From Actomonas sp051209155 (GTDB lineage: Bacteria > Verrucomicrobiota > Verrucomicrobiia > Opitutales > Opitutaceae): a stretch of 64,000 bases of DNA. The stretch lies in NCBI GenBank assembly GCA_051209155.1, contig JBPJGB010000001.1, one strand, 5' to 3'. Under the pieces are notes generated by a model. The model did no database searches. It was given only the letters and a program-made list of their open reading frames with translations, and was not told the DNA's origin. The translations under genes were made by a program, and so were the position numbers. Shown in pieces: positions 1 to 8,768 of the stretch. How positions within the stretch are numbered: the first letter of the stretch is position 1; each line of letters opens with the position of its first letter.

Positions 1-248
1 GCTCGCTGCGCGAGCTCGTGCCGGCGGCATCGATCATCATCATGGGCGGAGATCTCGATGAGCAGGCCCGTCAGACGCAGGCCAAGACCCCGCGCATGCG
101 CCTGCTGGCCAAGCCTTTTGCCTTCGCCGATTTGCGTGAAGTTCTGGCGGCGGCGAGCGACGAACTCCGACGCGCGACTTTCGATGACGGCGATACTTGC
201 CTGCCCGGTCGGGACAGTGCCAACATCGGCGCTTCGAATGGCCGTTAA
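1..248 (+). CDS. Response regulator receiver domain, C-terminal end (5' partial)
   Basis: The window opens inside a coding region (first complete codon at position 3) that ends at the TAA at 246-248. The visible 81 residues read like the second half of a CheY-like receiver: a hydrophobic strand (SIIIMGG) followed by LLAKPF, where the Lys-Pro pair is the conserved beta-5 lysine motif, and then a last amphipathic helix (LREVLAAA). The phosphoacceptor Asp lies outside the window. Whether this is a free-standing regulator or the receiver of a hybrid kinase cannot be seen. Its last 11 bases overlap the likely start of the next kinase gene, which suggests translational coupling and a shared phosphorelay. 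Confidence 0.8.
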   Translation, partial: SLRELVPAASIIIMGGDLDEQARQTQAKTPRMRLLAKPFAFADLREVLAAASDELRRATFDDGDTCLPGRDSANIGASNGR

Positions 249-2721
249 CCCCGCGATCTTTTCCCCCGAGCAGCTCGACCGATTGGTGGCGGCTGCCAGG
301 TCCCGGCTGAAATCCAGCATGCCGGATTCGACGGTGCGGCGTATCTTGGAGCAAAGCGGGGAGGTCCCGGTTTCGGTGAGCGACGCCGCCGGCATCATCC
401 TGCACGCCAATGCGGCCTTGCTCTCGGTCTACCAACTGCCGGCCGCCGAGCTCATCGGACAGAACCAACAGAGCCTGCGCTCCAGTTATCAAAGTCGGGT
501 GGTCTACGAGCACATGCACGCCGTGCTGGCGCGCGGCGAGGTGTGGTGCGGCGAGCTTTGCAACCGCACGCCGACAGAATCGCTGCGCTGGGTCGAAGCG
601 TTCATCGCGCCGGTGGAGGAGGGGAGTGAGATCTACCACGTCGCGCTTTACCACGACAACACGGCGGGCCATCGCACCGAGAGTCCGATGCAATTGCACG
701 ATCTGGTGCTCGAGCAAATGGCGGAGGCCGTGGTGATCGCCGATGCGTCCGATCCGGATCTGCCGATCATCTACGTCAACGAATCCTGGACCCGCATGAC
801 GGGTTATAGTCTGGATGAAGCGATCGGGCGCAACTCGCGCCTCCTGCAGGGGCACGGGACCGATGAGGCCACCGTCGAAAAGATGCGGGCATGCCTGAGC
901 GACGGCAGCGTATTCCGCGGCGAGGTGCTCAACTACCGCAAGGATGGCGAACCCTTTTGGAACGACCTCGAAATCCGACCGGTCCGTGGCGATGGTGGCG
1001 TGCTCACCCACTTCGTCGGCACCTGCACCGATGTGACGGAGCGCCGTCACTTTCGCGCGCAAAGTGACTTTGAGGAAAGCGTGCTCAAGAAACTCGCCCG
1101 CGGACAGCGGCTCGACGATGTGCTGCAGGTCATCACGCAAACCCTCGAGAAGCAGTTTCCCGCGCTGCGGACGGGCATCTTCCTGGTCGATCAGGATGAC
1201 CGCACGCTCATCGCGAGATCGGCCCCGAGTCTGCCGAAAGCCTTTTTTGAACTGGCTCACGGTGAGCCCGTCGATTCGCACGGCGTGTTGAGCGCGGCCG
1301 CCGCCGCCACCGGTCAGGCGGTCGTCGAAGCCGACCTCTCGGACCTGCCTGATTCCGACCTCAAACGGCAGGCCAAGGAACTCGGTTTCCGTTCGGCTTG
1401 GGCAACCCCGATCTCGTCGGCGTCCGATTCTCCGATCGGCACCCTCATCGCCTTTTCCAACATCGCGCGGCGGCCCACCGAGGCGGAGCGGAGTTTTTGC
1501 CAAGTGGCGGCCGGGCTGGCCGCGATCGCGATCGAGCGCTGGCTGGACGACGAGTTGCGTGCTCATCTCGAACGCCAGTTGCGCCGGGCTCAAAAGATGG
1601 AGGCCGTCGGCACCCTGGCCGGTGGCATCGCGCACGATTTCAACAACATCCTCACCGGCATCTTCGGCTTCGTGCAGCTGGCCCGCGACGACCTGCCCCC
1701 GGAGCACAGCGCGCACACCTGGCTGGAGGAAGTCATGGCTGCCGCCATGCGCGCCCGCGATGTGGTGCGGCAGATCCTCACCTTCAGTCGCCAGCAGGAG
1801 CAGGAGGTCGCGCCCTGCGACATCGGTGGCGTCACCACCGAGGCCATCAAACTCATCTCGTCGATGCTGCCCTCCACCATCGAGGTGGAAATCAAACCGG
1901 TGCCCCAACATCTGCCGGTCGTGCGGGCCGACCCGGTGCAGGTGCACCAGGCGATGGTCAACCTCTGCACCAATTCCTGGCACGCCATGCCCGAAGGCGC
2001 GGGCAAGATCACCGTCGAACTGGTCGACCTCACCCTGCCGCGCGACGGCCTCGCGACCCCCACCGAAATCGATGAGGGCCGCTATGTGTGCATCGCGGTG
2101 AGCGACAATGGCGAGGGCATGTCGCCGCCAATGCTCGACCGTATTTTTGAACCCTTCTTCACCACCAAACCCACCGGAAAAGGCTCCGGCCTCGGCCTCG
2201 CGGTCGTTCATGGCATCATGCAGGCCCAGAACGGCGGGGTGTTGGTCGAGAGCGAAGAGGGCAAAGGCTCGACCTTCTACCTCGCGTTCCCGGTCGAGGA
2301 AACCGAGGCCCCCGAGCCGCCGCCGGCCAAGCCCGTCCTGGTCAAGGGGGACGGGCAATCCCTGCTGCTGGTCGACGACGAGAAGCCGATCGTCGGCTGG
2401 CTGCGCGCCTTGCTGAAACGCAGTGGCTACACGGTCGAAGGATACGTGCAGCCGGTCGAGGCACTCGCCGCCTTTGAGGCCAATCCGCAGGGTTTTGATT
2501 TGGTCCTCACCGATTTGACGATGCCCGGGCTCACGGGCGTCGATCTGGCCCGCCGGATTCGCAAAATTCGCGGCGACGTGCCGGTGATCCTCATGTCGGG
2601 CTACGACGACATTGCCGCGCCCGACCATCTCTTTGATGCCGGCATCAGTGAAGTGCTGCGCAAGCCGCTCATGGCGGAGACGCTCACCATGGCGATCTCG
2701 CGCGTGCTCGGTCCGCGCTAG
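238..2721 (+). CDS. Hybrid sensor histidine kinase (PAS, LOV-like PAS, GAF, HisKA, HATPase, receiver)
   Basis: About 827 residues from the ATG at 238; an in-frame ATG at 184 is possible, but 238 gives an 11-base overlap with the upstream gene. There is no signal peptide or membrane segment, so the sensor is probably cytoplasmic. Order: PAS (about 40-140), a second PAS (about 150-270) with a LOV-like GRNSRLLQG motif near 197-205, GAF (about 283-434), HisKA with the H-box GIAHDFNN (His466), HATPase with N, G1 (SDNGEGM) and G2 (GKGSGLGL) boxes, and a C-terminal receiver with acceptor Asp759 (LTDLTMPG) and a later LRKP lysine. This is the class of kinases with an HDFNN-type H-box. The signal is unknown. 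The LOV photoreactive Cys position is Ser, so flavin photochemistry of the usual kind is not expected. Confidence 0.93.
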   Translation: MAVNPAIFSPEQLDRLVAAARSRLKSSMPDSTVRRILEQSGEVPVSVSDAAGIILHANAALLSVYQLPAAELIGQNQQSLRSSYQSRVVYEHMHAVLARGEVWCGELCNRTPTESLRWVEAFIAPVEEGSEIYHVALYHDNTAGHRTESPMQLHDLVLEQMAEAVVIADASDPDLPIIYVNESWTRMTGYSLDEAIGRNSRLLQGHGTDEATVEKMRACLSDGSVFRGEVLNYRKDGEPFWNDLEIRPVRGDGGVLTHFVGTCTDVTERRHFRAQSDFEESVLKKLARGQRLDDVLQVITQTLEKQFPALRTGIFLVDQDDRTLIARSAPSLPKAFFELAHGEPVDSHGVLSAAAAATGQAVVEADLSDLPDSDLKRQAKELGFRSAWATPISSASDSPIGTLIAFSNIARRPTEAERSFCQVAAGLAAIAIERWLDDELRAHLERQLRRAQKMEAVGTLAGGIAHDFNNILTGIFGFVQLARDDLPPEHSAHTWLEEVMAAAMRARDVVRQILTFSRQQEQEVAPCDIGGVTTEAIKLISSMLPSTIEVEIKPVPQHLPVVRADPVQVHQAMVNLCTNSWHAMPEGAGKITVELVDLTLPRDGLATPTEIDEGRYVCIAVSDNGEGMSPPMLDRIFEPFFTTKPTGKGSGLGLAVVHGIMQAQNGGVLVESEEGKGSTFYLAFPVEETEAPEPPPAKPVLVKGDGQSLLLVDDEKPIVGWLRALLKRSGYTVEGYVQPVEALAAFEANPQGFDLVLTDLTMPGLTGVDLARRIRKIRGDVPVILMSGYDDIAAPDHLFDAGISEVLRKPLMAETLTMAISRVLGPR

Positions 2722-2865
2722 CCGCGGCAATGGGCCGAGGGAGTTTTGAGGCGGGTTGCCGGGCGATTCCGGCCCACCAGAAGCGTGATTCATGGGACGA
2801 TGCAAATTCTGCGTTAAGGTCCGGCGTCGATGGGTCGATGGGATGGGTAGTCTCCATTCCGTCCC

Positions 2866-3216
2866 ATGACCAATCTACGTAAACTCAGTCTCTTGTTCGC
2901 CTTCGTCACCGCCGGCACCATCGGCTTCGCGGAGGAATTCGAAACCCCCGACACCCCGCCGGTGCCCGTGCGGACTCCGCCGCCGGATTACCCGACGCAA
3001 CTGAAGCGCGATGGCGTTTCCGGCATGGTCGTCGTCAACGTCATCATCGATGAATCCGGCAAGGTCGCCGATGTGGAAGTGCGTAAGTCCACCAATGCTG
3101 AATTTGAAAAGCCGGCCCTCGACGCGGTGAAAAACTGGCGCTTCAAGCCGGGCAAAAAGGAAGGCAACGCCATCCGCTGCAAGGTCGCGCTGCCGCTGAA
3201 GTTCTCGGCTGATTGA
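2866..3216 (+). CDS. Secreted TonB C-terminal-domain protein
   Basis: 116 residues. A signal peptide (MTNLRKLSLLFAFVTAGTIGFA) is followed by a short Pro-rich stretch and one TonB_C domain: the PPPDYP entry, GVSGMVVVNVIIDESGKV, and the terminal ALDAVKNWRFKP motif typical of TonB-family C-termini. It lacks the long membrane-anchored proline linker of a working energy transducer, so it is a stand-alone periplasmic TonB-C module, a type common in bacteria rich in TonB receptors. It lies 25 bp upstream of a chemoreceptor on the same strand. The leader before the ATG is C-rich and shows no clear Shine-Dalgarno. Confidence 0.85.
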   Translation: MTNLRKLSLLFAFVTAGTIGFAEEFETPDTPPVPVRTPPPDYPTQLKRDGVSGMVVVNVIIDESGKVADVEVRKSTNAEFEKPALDAVKNWRFKPGKKEGNAIRCKVALPLKFSAD

Positions 3217-3241
3217 TCAACCCTGACCCCAAGACCCGGCT

Positions 3242-5239
3242 ATGAACCGTTTTTCCACCACCATCGGTCGACGCATCGCGGTCGGCTTTGCCATCGTATT
3301 GGTCCTGTTCGCGGTCGTGGCTGGACTGGCCGCCTACGTCGTCAATGACGCCGGTGGCACGCTCAAGACCGTGCTCGCCAGCGGCGCTCGTTTGAGCGCA
3401 GTCGACAGCACCGAAGCGGCGATCAAGGACCTGCGCCTCAAAGTTGCGAGCTGGATGCAGAATCCTTCCGCTGAAAATGCTGCGGCGTGTGATACTGCCT
3501 TCGCGAACTTTGACAAAAATCTGCAGGCAAACATCGAAAGCGCCGATGAGCGCGTGCGCGCTGACCTGCAGGAAGCCGCCAAACTCGCCAAGGCCTTTGC
3601 CGCTTCTTATCACGAGCTCAAGCAGCTCAAGGATGAAGAAGCAGTCATCGCCGATCAGGAGCTCGACACTGCCGCGGATTCGCTCCGCACCGGCCTGGAC
3701 GAGATCATTGCGCTTTCCCGCGCCTCCGGTGACCAGATCATCGCCGCCCGTGGCAACACCGGCCTCCAGCACTACTTTGCCGCCGTAGCCGGCGCCAGCA
3801 GCTATCGCCTGCGCAATTCAGTGGAAAAGGTGCAGGACGTCGACTCGGCTCTGAAGGAGCTCGATGCGGAGATCGCGGGCATGCTTGCGGATCAGTTGGA
3901 AGCTGAGGAACTCGACGCCTCCTTGGCCTCGCCGGAGAAGAAGGCCGTGATCGCGGCGCTCGAAATCGCCAGCGGCCAGTTTCGATCCTCTTTTGACCGC
4001 CAGGTCGAAAACGCCGTCGCCCAGAAGACCACCATGGAACAAACGATGCGTCCCGCAGGCACCGCGTTTGAGGAAAAGATCTCTTCCATCCGCGCCTCCA
4101 TGCTGCGCAACAACGATGCGCTCGGTGAAGATTCCCTGCAAAGCCAGGCTCGCCAGCAGGTGTTCCTCGCGACCCTCAGCCTCATCGGCATCGGTTGTGG
4201 CATCTTCGGCGCCTGGTATATCGGTCGCAGCGTTCGCGCTCCGATCGTGGATCTCGCCCACAAGTTGAACAATGGTGCCGAGATGACCGCCAGCGCCGCC
4301 CAGCGCATGTCGTCGGCCTCGTCCGAGCTTGCCTCCGGCGCCTCCCGCCAAGCGGCTGCGCTCGAGGAGTCCAGCGCTTCCCTGGAAGAGGTCGCCGGCA
4401 TGACCCGTCGCAACGCCGATCACGCCGAGCACGCCAAACAACTCTCCACCCAGGCCCGCACCGCCGCCGAAGCTGGCGCTGGCGACATGGGTCAGTTGCA
4501 GAACGCGATGACCGCGCTGCGTCAGTCGAGCTCCGAGATCTCCCAGATCATCAAGACCATCGACGAAATCGCCTTCCAGACCAACATCCTCGCCCTCAAC
4601 GCCGCGGTGGAAGCCGCCCGTGCCGGCGAGGCTGGTCTCGGGTTTGCTGTGGTGGCCGACGAAGTGCGGGCCCTCGCCCAGCGCTCCGTCCGCGCCGCCC
4701 AGGACACCGCCGGCAAGATCTCCGACGCCACCCAACGTTCCGAGCAGGGTGCCAAGCTCTCCGAGCAACTCGCCCAGCACTTTGCCGAGATCACCAGCAA
4801 GACTCAGGAGGTCGACCAACTGGTGGCCGAGATCGCCACCGCTTCCCGCGAGCAAACGCAAGGCATCGAGCAGGTTTCCCGCGCCGTCTCCGAGATGGAC
4901 CAGGTCACTCAGGGCAACGCCGCCGCCGCCGAAGAGACAGCCAGCTCCGCGACCGAGCTCAACGAGCAGTCGCAGGTCATGCTCACTGCCGTCGCTCACC
5001 TCGGTCAATTGGCCGGCGTCGAAACGACCGGTGGTGCCGACGGCGAACTCAGCTTCGACGACAGCGACGACTTCTCGATGGCTGCGCCGCCTCCCGCGGC
5101 CGCCCCCCGGAAGGCCGCGGCGCCCAAGCGCGCCAGCGCTGCACCGGCTCCGGCGGCCCCGCCCGCCCAGGACGGTGGTTGGGATGCCACGGGTGGTGAC
5201 TGCGAGTTCTTCGCGCCGATGGACGGCAAGGACAGCTGA
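3242..5239 (+). CDS. Methyl-accepting chemotaxis protein
   Basis: 665 residues. Membrane segment 1 is near residues 13-33 and segment 2 near 306-329 (QVFLATLSLIGIGCGIFGAW), enclosing a helical periplasmic sensing region of about 270 residues. After TM2 there is a short HAMP-like stretch and then the MCP coiled coil; the signalling tip (DEIAFQTNILALNAAVEAAR, then the GFAVVADEVRALAQRS region) starts near residue 441 and is fully conserved. The C-terminus has an Ala/Pro-rich linker (about 615-645) and ends in EFFAPMDGKDS. No classical NWETF-type CheR tether is present, although the aromatic tail could have a similar role. A strong terminator follows. No che genes are in the window, so it is an orphan receptor here. 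Confidence 0.94.
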   Translation: MNRFSTTIGRRIAVGFAIVLVLFAVVAGLAAYVVNDAGGTLKTVLASGARLSAVDSTEAAIKDLRLKVASWMQNPSAENAAACDTAFANFDKNLQANIESADERVRADLQEAAKLAKAFAASYHELKQLKDEEAVIADQELDTAADSLRTGLDEIIALSRASGDQIIAARGNTGLQHYFAAVAGASSYRLRNSVEKVQDVDSALKELDAEIAGMLADQLEAEELDASLASPEKKAVIAALEIASGQFRSSFDRQVENAVAQKTTMEQTMRPAGTAFEEKISSIRASMLRNNDALGEDSLQSQARQQVFLATLSLIGIGCGIFGAWYIGRSVRAPIVDLAHKLNNGAEMTASAAQRMSSASSELASGASRQAAALEESSASLEEVAGMTRRNADHAEHAKQLSTQARTAAEAGAGDMGQLQNAMTALRQSSSEISQIIKTIDEIAFQTNILALNAAVEAARAGEAGLGFAVVADEVRALAQRSVRAAQDTAGKISDATQRSEQGAKLSEQLAQHFAEITSKTQEVDQLVAEIATASREQTQGIEQVSRAVSEMDQVTQGNAAAAEETASSATELNEQSQVMLTAVAHLGQLAGVETTGGADGELSFDDSDDFSMAAPPPAAAPRKAAAPKRASAAPAPAAPPAQDGGWDATGGDCEFFAPMDGKDS

Positions 5240-5278
5240 TCCGTCCGACTTCCTCTTCCCACATTACGTAGACTTGCA

Positions 5279-5306
5279 GCCCCGGTGCCTCGGCACCGGG
5301 GCTTTT
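5279..5306 (+). terminator. Intrinsic terminator after the chemoreceptor gene
   Basis: A perfect 11-bp stem (GCCCCGGTGCC paired with GGCACCGGGGC, 5279-5289 with 5292-5302) with a two-base centre is followed by TTTTC, 39 bp after the receptor stop. Confidence 0.85.
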
Positions 5307-5417
5307 CTATGGTTGGTTGGTCGCCAGAGCGGGTGAGGGCGGGATCGGAAATCGCGGTCAGATGGGGGCGGTCCCTTGCCACCACCGTGCGGACCGACTA
5401 GGAGTGCGCCTGATTCC

Positions 5418-6557
5418 ATGTTTACCCCGATTCGTTCCCTCCTCCTCGCCGCGGTCCTGCCCGCGACGGCGACCCTCACCCTCGCTCAAGGCGGGGCACC
5501 CGCCAACCGTCCGCCCTGGCCGGAGCGTGGACCCAAGCAGCCCACCGGTATCCATTTGGTGGAGACGCTGGAGATGCCGGCCGACGCCGGCCCCCGGACC
5601 GAGGCCGACATGACCGGTTACCTCATGGTCTACTTCAAGGACCAGACCCAGTCGGCCTACATGGCGATCAGTGCCGACGGCTACCATTTCACCGACGTGA
5701 ACGGCGGCGAACCGGTCTTCGACGGTGAGATCCTCGCCGAGCAGAAGGGCGTGCGCGATCCGCACATCACGCGCGGCCCGGACGGCGCTTTTTATTTGGC
5801 GATGACCGATCTGCACATCTTCGGCGACCGCATGGGCTTTCGCGAAACCCGTTGGCAACGGCCGGAGGAGGAGCACGGTTGGGGCAACAACCGCGCCCTG
5901 GTGCTGATGAAATCGTGGGACCTTATTCACTGGTCGCATTCCGATTTTCGCGTCGACCTGGCATTCCCGGAGCTCGGCGACATCGACTGCTCCTGGGCGC
6001 CGCAGACGACCTATGATCCGGTCGAGGACAAGATGATGGTGTATTTCACCATTCGATACGAGAACGCCTACGCCAACATCTACACCGCCTACGCCAACGA
6101 GGAGTTCACGAAACTCGTCACCACGCCGAAGAAGATCGAAAACATCGGCGGCATCGACGCCGACCTCACCCTGGTCGACGACACCTGGCACATGTTCTAC
6201 GTCGCCGGAGCGGCGATCTATTACGCGAAGTCCGACCGGATCAATGCAGGCTTCGTCGCGGAGGACCGTCGCATCGATCCGAACACGCAACCCACCGAAG
6301 CGCCCAACGTCTTCAAGCGCCTCGGCACCGATCACACCTATGTGCTCATGTATGACGTCTATGGGGGCCGCCCCAACAACATGGGCTTCAGCGAGACCAC
6401 CGATTTCGAGACCTACACCGACATCGGTCGATTCAACGAAGGCGTGATGAAGGGCACCAACTTCGAGCGCCCCAAACACGGCGCCGTCATTCACCTCACC
6501 GCTGCGGAACTCCGCAAAGTCGCCGAGCACTGGGGCGTCGAAATCGAACTTCCGTAG
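5418..6557 (+). CDS. Secreted GH43-like glycoside hydrolase
   Basis: 379 residues from the ATG at 5418, chosen because a clean signal peptide (MFTPIRSLLLAAVLPATATLTLA) begins there. The rest is a five-bladed propeller-type sequence of the GH43/GH32-like superfamily. Visible motifs: RDPHITRGPDGAFYL (the usual catalytic-base strand with Asp), CSWAPQTTYDP, GGIDADLTLVDDTWHMFYV and the closing blade NNMGFSETTDFETY. The general acid Glu is not certain by eye. Likely substrates are arabinosides, xylosides or galactosides. It is monocistronic: a terminator lies upstream and a small hairpin (6644-6662) downstream. It is apart from the main arabinan operon at 24-35 kb. Confidence 0.82.
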   Translation: MFTPIRSLLLAAVLPATATLTLAQGGAPANRPPWPERGPKQPTGIHLVETLEMPADAGPRTEADMTGYLMVYFKDQTQSAYMAISADGYHFTDVNGGEPVFDGEILAEQKGVRDPHITRGPDGAFYLAMTDLHIFGDRMGFRETRWQRPEEEHGWGNNRALVLMKSWDLIHWSHSDFRVDLAFPELGDIDCSWAPQTTYDPVEDKMMVYFTIRYENAYANIYTAYANEEFTKLVTTPKKIENIGGIDADLTLVDDTWHMFYVAGAAIYYAKSDRINAGFVAEDRRIDPNTQPTEAPNVFKRLGTDHTYVLMYDVYGGRPNNMGFSETTDFETYTDIGRFNEGVMKGTNFERPKHGAVIHLTAAELRKVAEHWGVEIELP

Positions 6558-6643
6558 GACGCGCCCGGGGCGAAACCGAGGGCGGCGGTCGCGACGCGGT
6601 GCGCTTGGTCGCAGGCCCAGGTTGCAGTTCGTTTTCCGGAAGA

Positions 6644-6662
6644 CCGGCCTCACCGAGGCCGG
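6644..6662 (+). terminator. GC-rich hairpin after the GH43-like gene
   Basis: CCGGCCTC and GAGGCCGG (8 bp, perfect) flank a 3-base loop 86 bp after the stop. No T-run follows on either strand, so it may be a weak terminator or only a structured spacer. The 6558-6690 interval holds nothing else recognisable. Confidence 0.35.
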
Positions 6663-6690
6663 CTACCGCTCAAACCCGAGTGACCGCGTA

Positions 6691-6802
6691 GCGAAGCCGC
6701 AACGTCGCGTCGTTCGGCTCATCACGGGGCAGGGGAGCGGCCAACAAAAAACCCTCCGGCGAACCGAAGGGTTTTCAAAAGTGGCTGCCCGGGCTGGGGT
6801 CG
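6691..6802. repeat. Direct repeat copy 1, containing the 3' part of tRNA-Asn and its terminator
   Basis: 112 bp identical at 110 positions to 6840-6951 (offset 149 bp, no gaps). Read on the minus strand it begins in the T-loop of tRNA-Asn, continues through the T-stem 3' strand, the acceptor 3' strand, discriminator and CCA, then the terminator hairpin and about 55 bp of further sequence rich in short GC hairpins. The tRNA 5' portion is absent, so this copy cannot make a tRNA. Confidence 0.92.
6746..6775 (-). terminator. Duplicated copy of the tRNA-Asn terminator
   Basis: A 12-bp stem with one mismatch (6748-6759 with 6764-6775) and a 4-base loop, followed on the minus strand by six T. It lies inside direct-repeat copy 1 and is a second, spare terminator for anything reading leftwards. 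Confidence 0.75.
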
Positions 6803-6839
6803 TTCAGCACCGGAGGTGCGGCCAGACACCAGGGACGCG

Positions 6840-7005
<166 letters not shown>

Positions 7006-7053
7006 ATGGGGAGCGGTGAAAAACAGGCGCTCCCTGACCGTTGTCAATGCTCC

Positions 7054-7075
7054 TTTTACGACTTCCACCGTAAAA
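7054..7075. promoter_or_regulatory. Inverted repeat in the divergent tRNA-Asn/rplY promoter region
   Basis: TTTTACG and CGTAAAA (7 bp, perfect) are separated by 8 bases, within the 180 bp between tRNA-Asn (leftward) and rplY (rightward). This is the most AT-rich stretch nearby and probably holds both promoters; a loose TTGATT...TATGCT pair lies at about 7098-7124. The role is inferred from position only. Confidence 0.3.
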
Positions 7076-7185
7076 ACTTTAGGCAGCCAAAGATTTGGTT
7101 GATTTCCCCGGGGCAATTCTATGCTCTCGCCCTCTTTTCACCTACGCCTGCCCTCAATTCCGGGGTGACAGGGGGAATGAAAGTT

Positions 7186-7800
7186 ATGTCCACATCCACC
7201 GAACTCAAAGTAAACCTGCGCGAACAAACCGGCCGCTCGGCCTCCCGTCGTTTGCGTAAAGTCAATCAGATCCCCGCGATCCTCTACGGTAAGCACAGCG
7301 AGCCCAAGGCCCTGTCCGTCGACATCGCGGAGTTCTCCAAGCTCCTCAAGAAGATCGCGGGTCGTAAGACGATCATCGAGCTCCAGAGCGAAGGCGCCGA
7401 TCAAGCGGCCCTTTCCTTCCTGCAGGAAGTGCAACGCGATCCGATCACGGATCGCTACCTCCACGCCGATTTCCAGGAAATCCACCCGGACGAGAAGTTC
7501 GAGGTCGAGGTTCCGGTCGTGGTCGTGGGTGAAGCCCACGGCGTGAAGACCCAGGGCGGTATCCTCGAGATCGCGGCGCACACCGTGCGCGTGCGCTGTC
7601 TCGCCAAGGACCTCCCCGGCGCCATCGAGGTGGACGTCACCAATCTCAAGACCGACGAGACCATCAAGGTCGGCGCGCTCCCTGCCATCGAAGGCGTGGA
7701 ATACCGCGACCCGGCGGGTCAGGCCGTCATCGCCTGCTTGGCGGGTGAAGAGGTCGAGGAAGCCCCGGCCGACGCCGCTGCCGCCGGCAAGAAGAAATAA
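7186..7800 (+). CDS. rplY: 50S ribosomal protein L25 (CTC form)
   Basis: 204 residues. The ATG at 7186 is preferred over 7177 because the AGGGGG at 7170-7175 is then correctly spaced; this is one of few genes here with a Shine-Dalgarno. The N-terminal 5S-rRNA-binding domain (LKVNLREQTGRSASRRLRKVNQIPAILYG) is followed by the beta-rich TL5 C-terminal domain (about 95-185: VEVPVVVVGEAHGVKTQGG, DLPGAIEVDVTNLKTDE) and an Ala/Glu/Lys tail. Length matches the two-domain CTC/TL5 type rather than the short E. coli L25. It heads a translation/replication cluster: pth starts 58 bp downstream, as in many bacteria. Confidence 0.96.
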   Translation: MSTSTELKVNLREQTGRSASRRLRKVNQIPAILYGKHSEPKALSVDIAEFSKLLKKIAGRKTIIELQSEGADQAALSFLQEVQRDPITDRYLHADFQEIHPDEKFEVEVPVVVVGEAHGVKTQGGILEIAAHTVRVRCLAKDLPGAIEVDVTNLKTDETIKVGALPAIEGVEYRDPAGQAVIACLAGEEVEEAPADAAAAGKKK

Positions 7801-7858
7801 TCTCGCCGCGGCGCCTCGCGCCGCGTGATGCGGCCGCTCGCCGCCTGTTCTTTGCATC

Positions 7859-8458
7859 ATGTCCATCACGCTCGTGCTCGGTCTGGGAAATCCCGGCCGG
7901 GACTATGCGGACACCCGTCACAACCTCGCCTGGATCGTGCTCGACGAGCTCGCCCGCCGCGAGGGACTGACGTGGAAACAGCAACCCGCCTTCGCGGCGG
8001 AGGTCGCCCGGTGGAATCATCCGTCCGGGCGCCCGGTGCTGTTGGCCAAGCCCCAGACGTTCATGAACGAAAGTGGTCGCGCCGCCCGCGCTCTCGCGAG
8101 CTATTACAAGATCCCCAACCCCGCGGTTGCGGTTGTCTACGACGACCTCAACATCGACCTCGGGTTGGTCAAGGTCTCCGACCGCGGCAGTGCCGGCGGT
8201 CACAATGGTGTCGCCGACCTGCTCGAGAAACTTGGTTCCGGATTCCTCCGTTACCGCCTCGGCATCGGCCCCAAGGCGCCACCCCAGATGGACCTCGCGG
8301 ACTTCGTCCTGAGCAAATTCACGCCCGAGCAACGCCACCTCGTTGATCAAAACCTTTCAAATTATCTGTCCGGTCTCGACCTGCTGCTGACCAGCGGTCC
8401 GGAACGGGCCATGAACCTTCTAAATCGTAGAGTCCAAAATGAACCCGAACAAACGTAA
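7859..8458 (+). CDS. pth: Peptidyl-tRNA hydrolase
   Basis: 199 residues, usual Pth length. It cleaves the ester bond of peptidyl-tRNA released from stalled ribosomes. Family motifs are intact: GLGNPGRDYADTRHN with catalytic His21, KPQTFMNESG, VYDDLNIDLG with the catalytic-network Asp, and SAGGHNG. The C-terminus overlaps the rpsF start by 20 bp, so the two are probably translationally coupled. Confidence 0.97.
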   Translation: MSITLVLGLGNPGRDYADTRHNLAWIVLDELARREGLTWKQQPAFAAEVARWNHPSGRPVLLAKPQTFMNESGRAARALASYYKIPNPAVAVVYDDLNIDLGLVKVSDRGSAGGHNGVADLLEKLGSGFLRYRLGIGPKAPPQMDLADFVLSKFTPEQRHLVDQNLSNYLSGLDLLLTSGPERAMNLLNRRVQNEPEQT

Positions 8459-8735
8459 CTATCGCGCCACCTTCATCCTCGATACCCGCGGTGTTGAAGA
8501 AACCGTTGAGCAAATCATCGAGAACATGAAGCAGGAGATCGCCGTCGTTGAAGGCGAAGTCTCCGCGGTCGAGAACCTCGGCCAGCGCGATTTCGCGCGT
8601 GTCACCAACCCGAAGCGTCCCGCCGGCATTTACGTGCAGGTTGACTTCAGCGCCCCCAGCACCGCTCCGGCGGCCCTGAAGGAGCGTCTGCGCCTCAACC
8701 ACGTCGTCTACCGCACCTACGTCGAGACCCTCTAA
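8439..8735 (+). CDS. rpsF: 30S ribosomal protein S6
   Basis: 98 residues, the normal S6 length, with the S6 fold pattern: NYRATFILDTRG, the EETVEQIIENMKQEI helix, then GQRDFARVTNPKRPAGIYVQVDF and a final helix/strand ending RTYVETL. It binds the central domain of 16S rRNA, normally as a heterodimer with S18. The S18 gene (rpsR), often adjacent, is not present between here and dnaB. It overlaps pth and is followed after 33 bp by ssb. Confidence 0.96.
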   Translation: MNPNKRNYRATFILDTRGVEETVEQIIENMKQEIAVVEGEVSAVENLGQRDFARVTNPKRPAGIYVQVDFSAPSTAPAALKERLRLNHVVYRTYVETL

Positions 8736-8768
8736 CCTGCGTCGGCCTCACCTCCGCGCCTCCACCCC

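Noticed and set aside
40..2805. A 921-codon minus-strand frame opposite the first histidine kinase
   Set aside because: No domain sense, composition typical of antisense GC-rich frames; the plus strand carries the kinase motifs.
5376..5417. An earlier start for the GH43-like gene at 5376
   Set aside because: It would add 14 residues before an otherwise ideal signal peptide; the ATG at 5418 is favoured.
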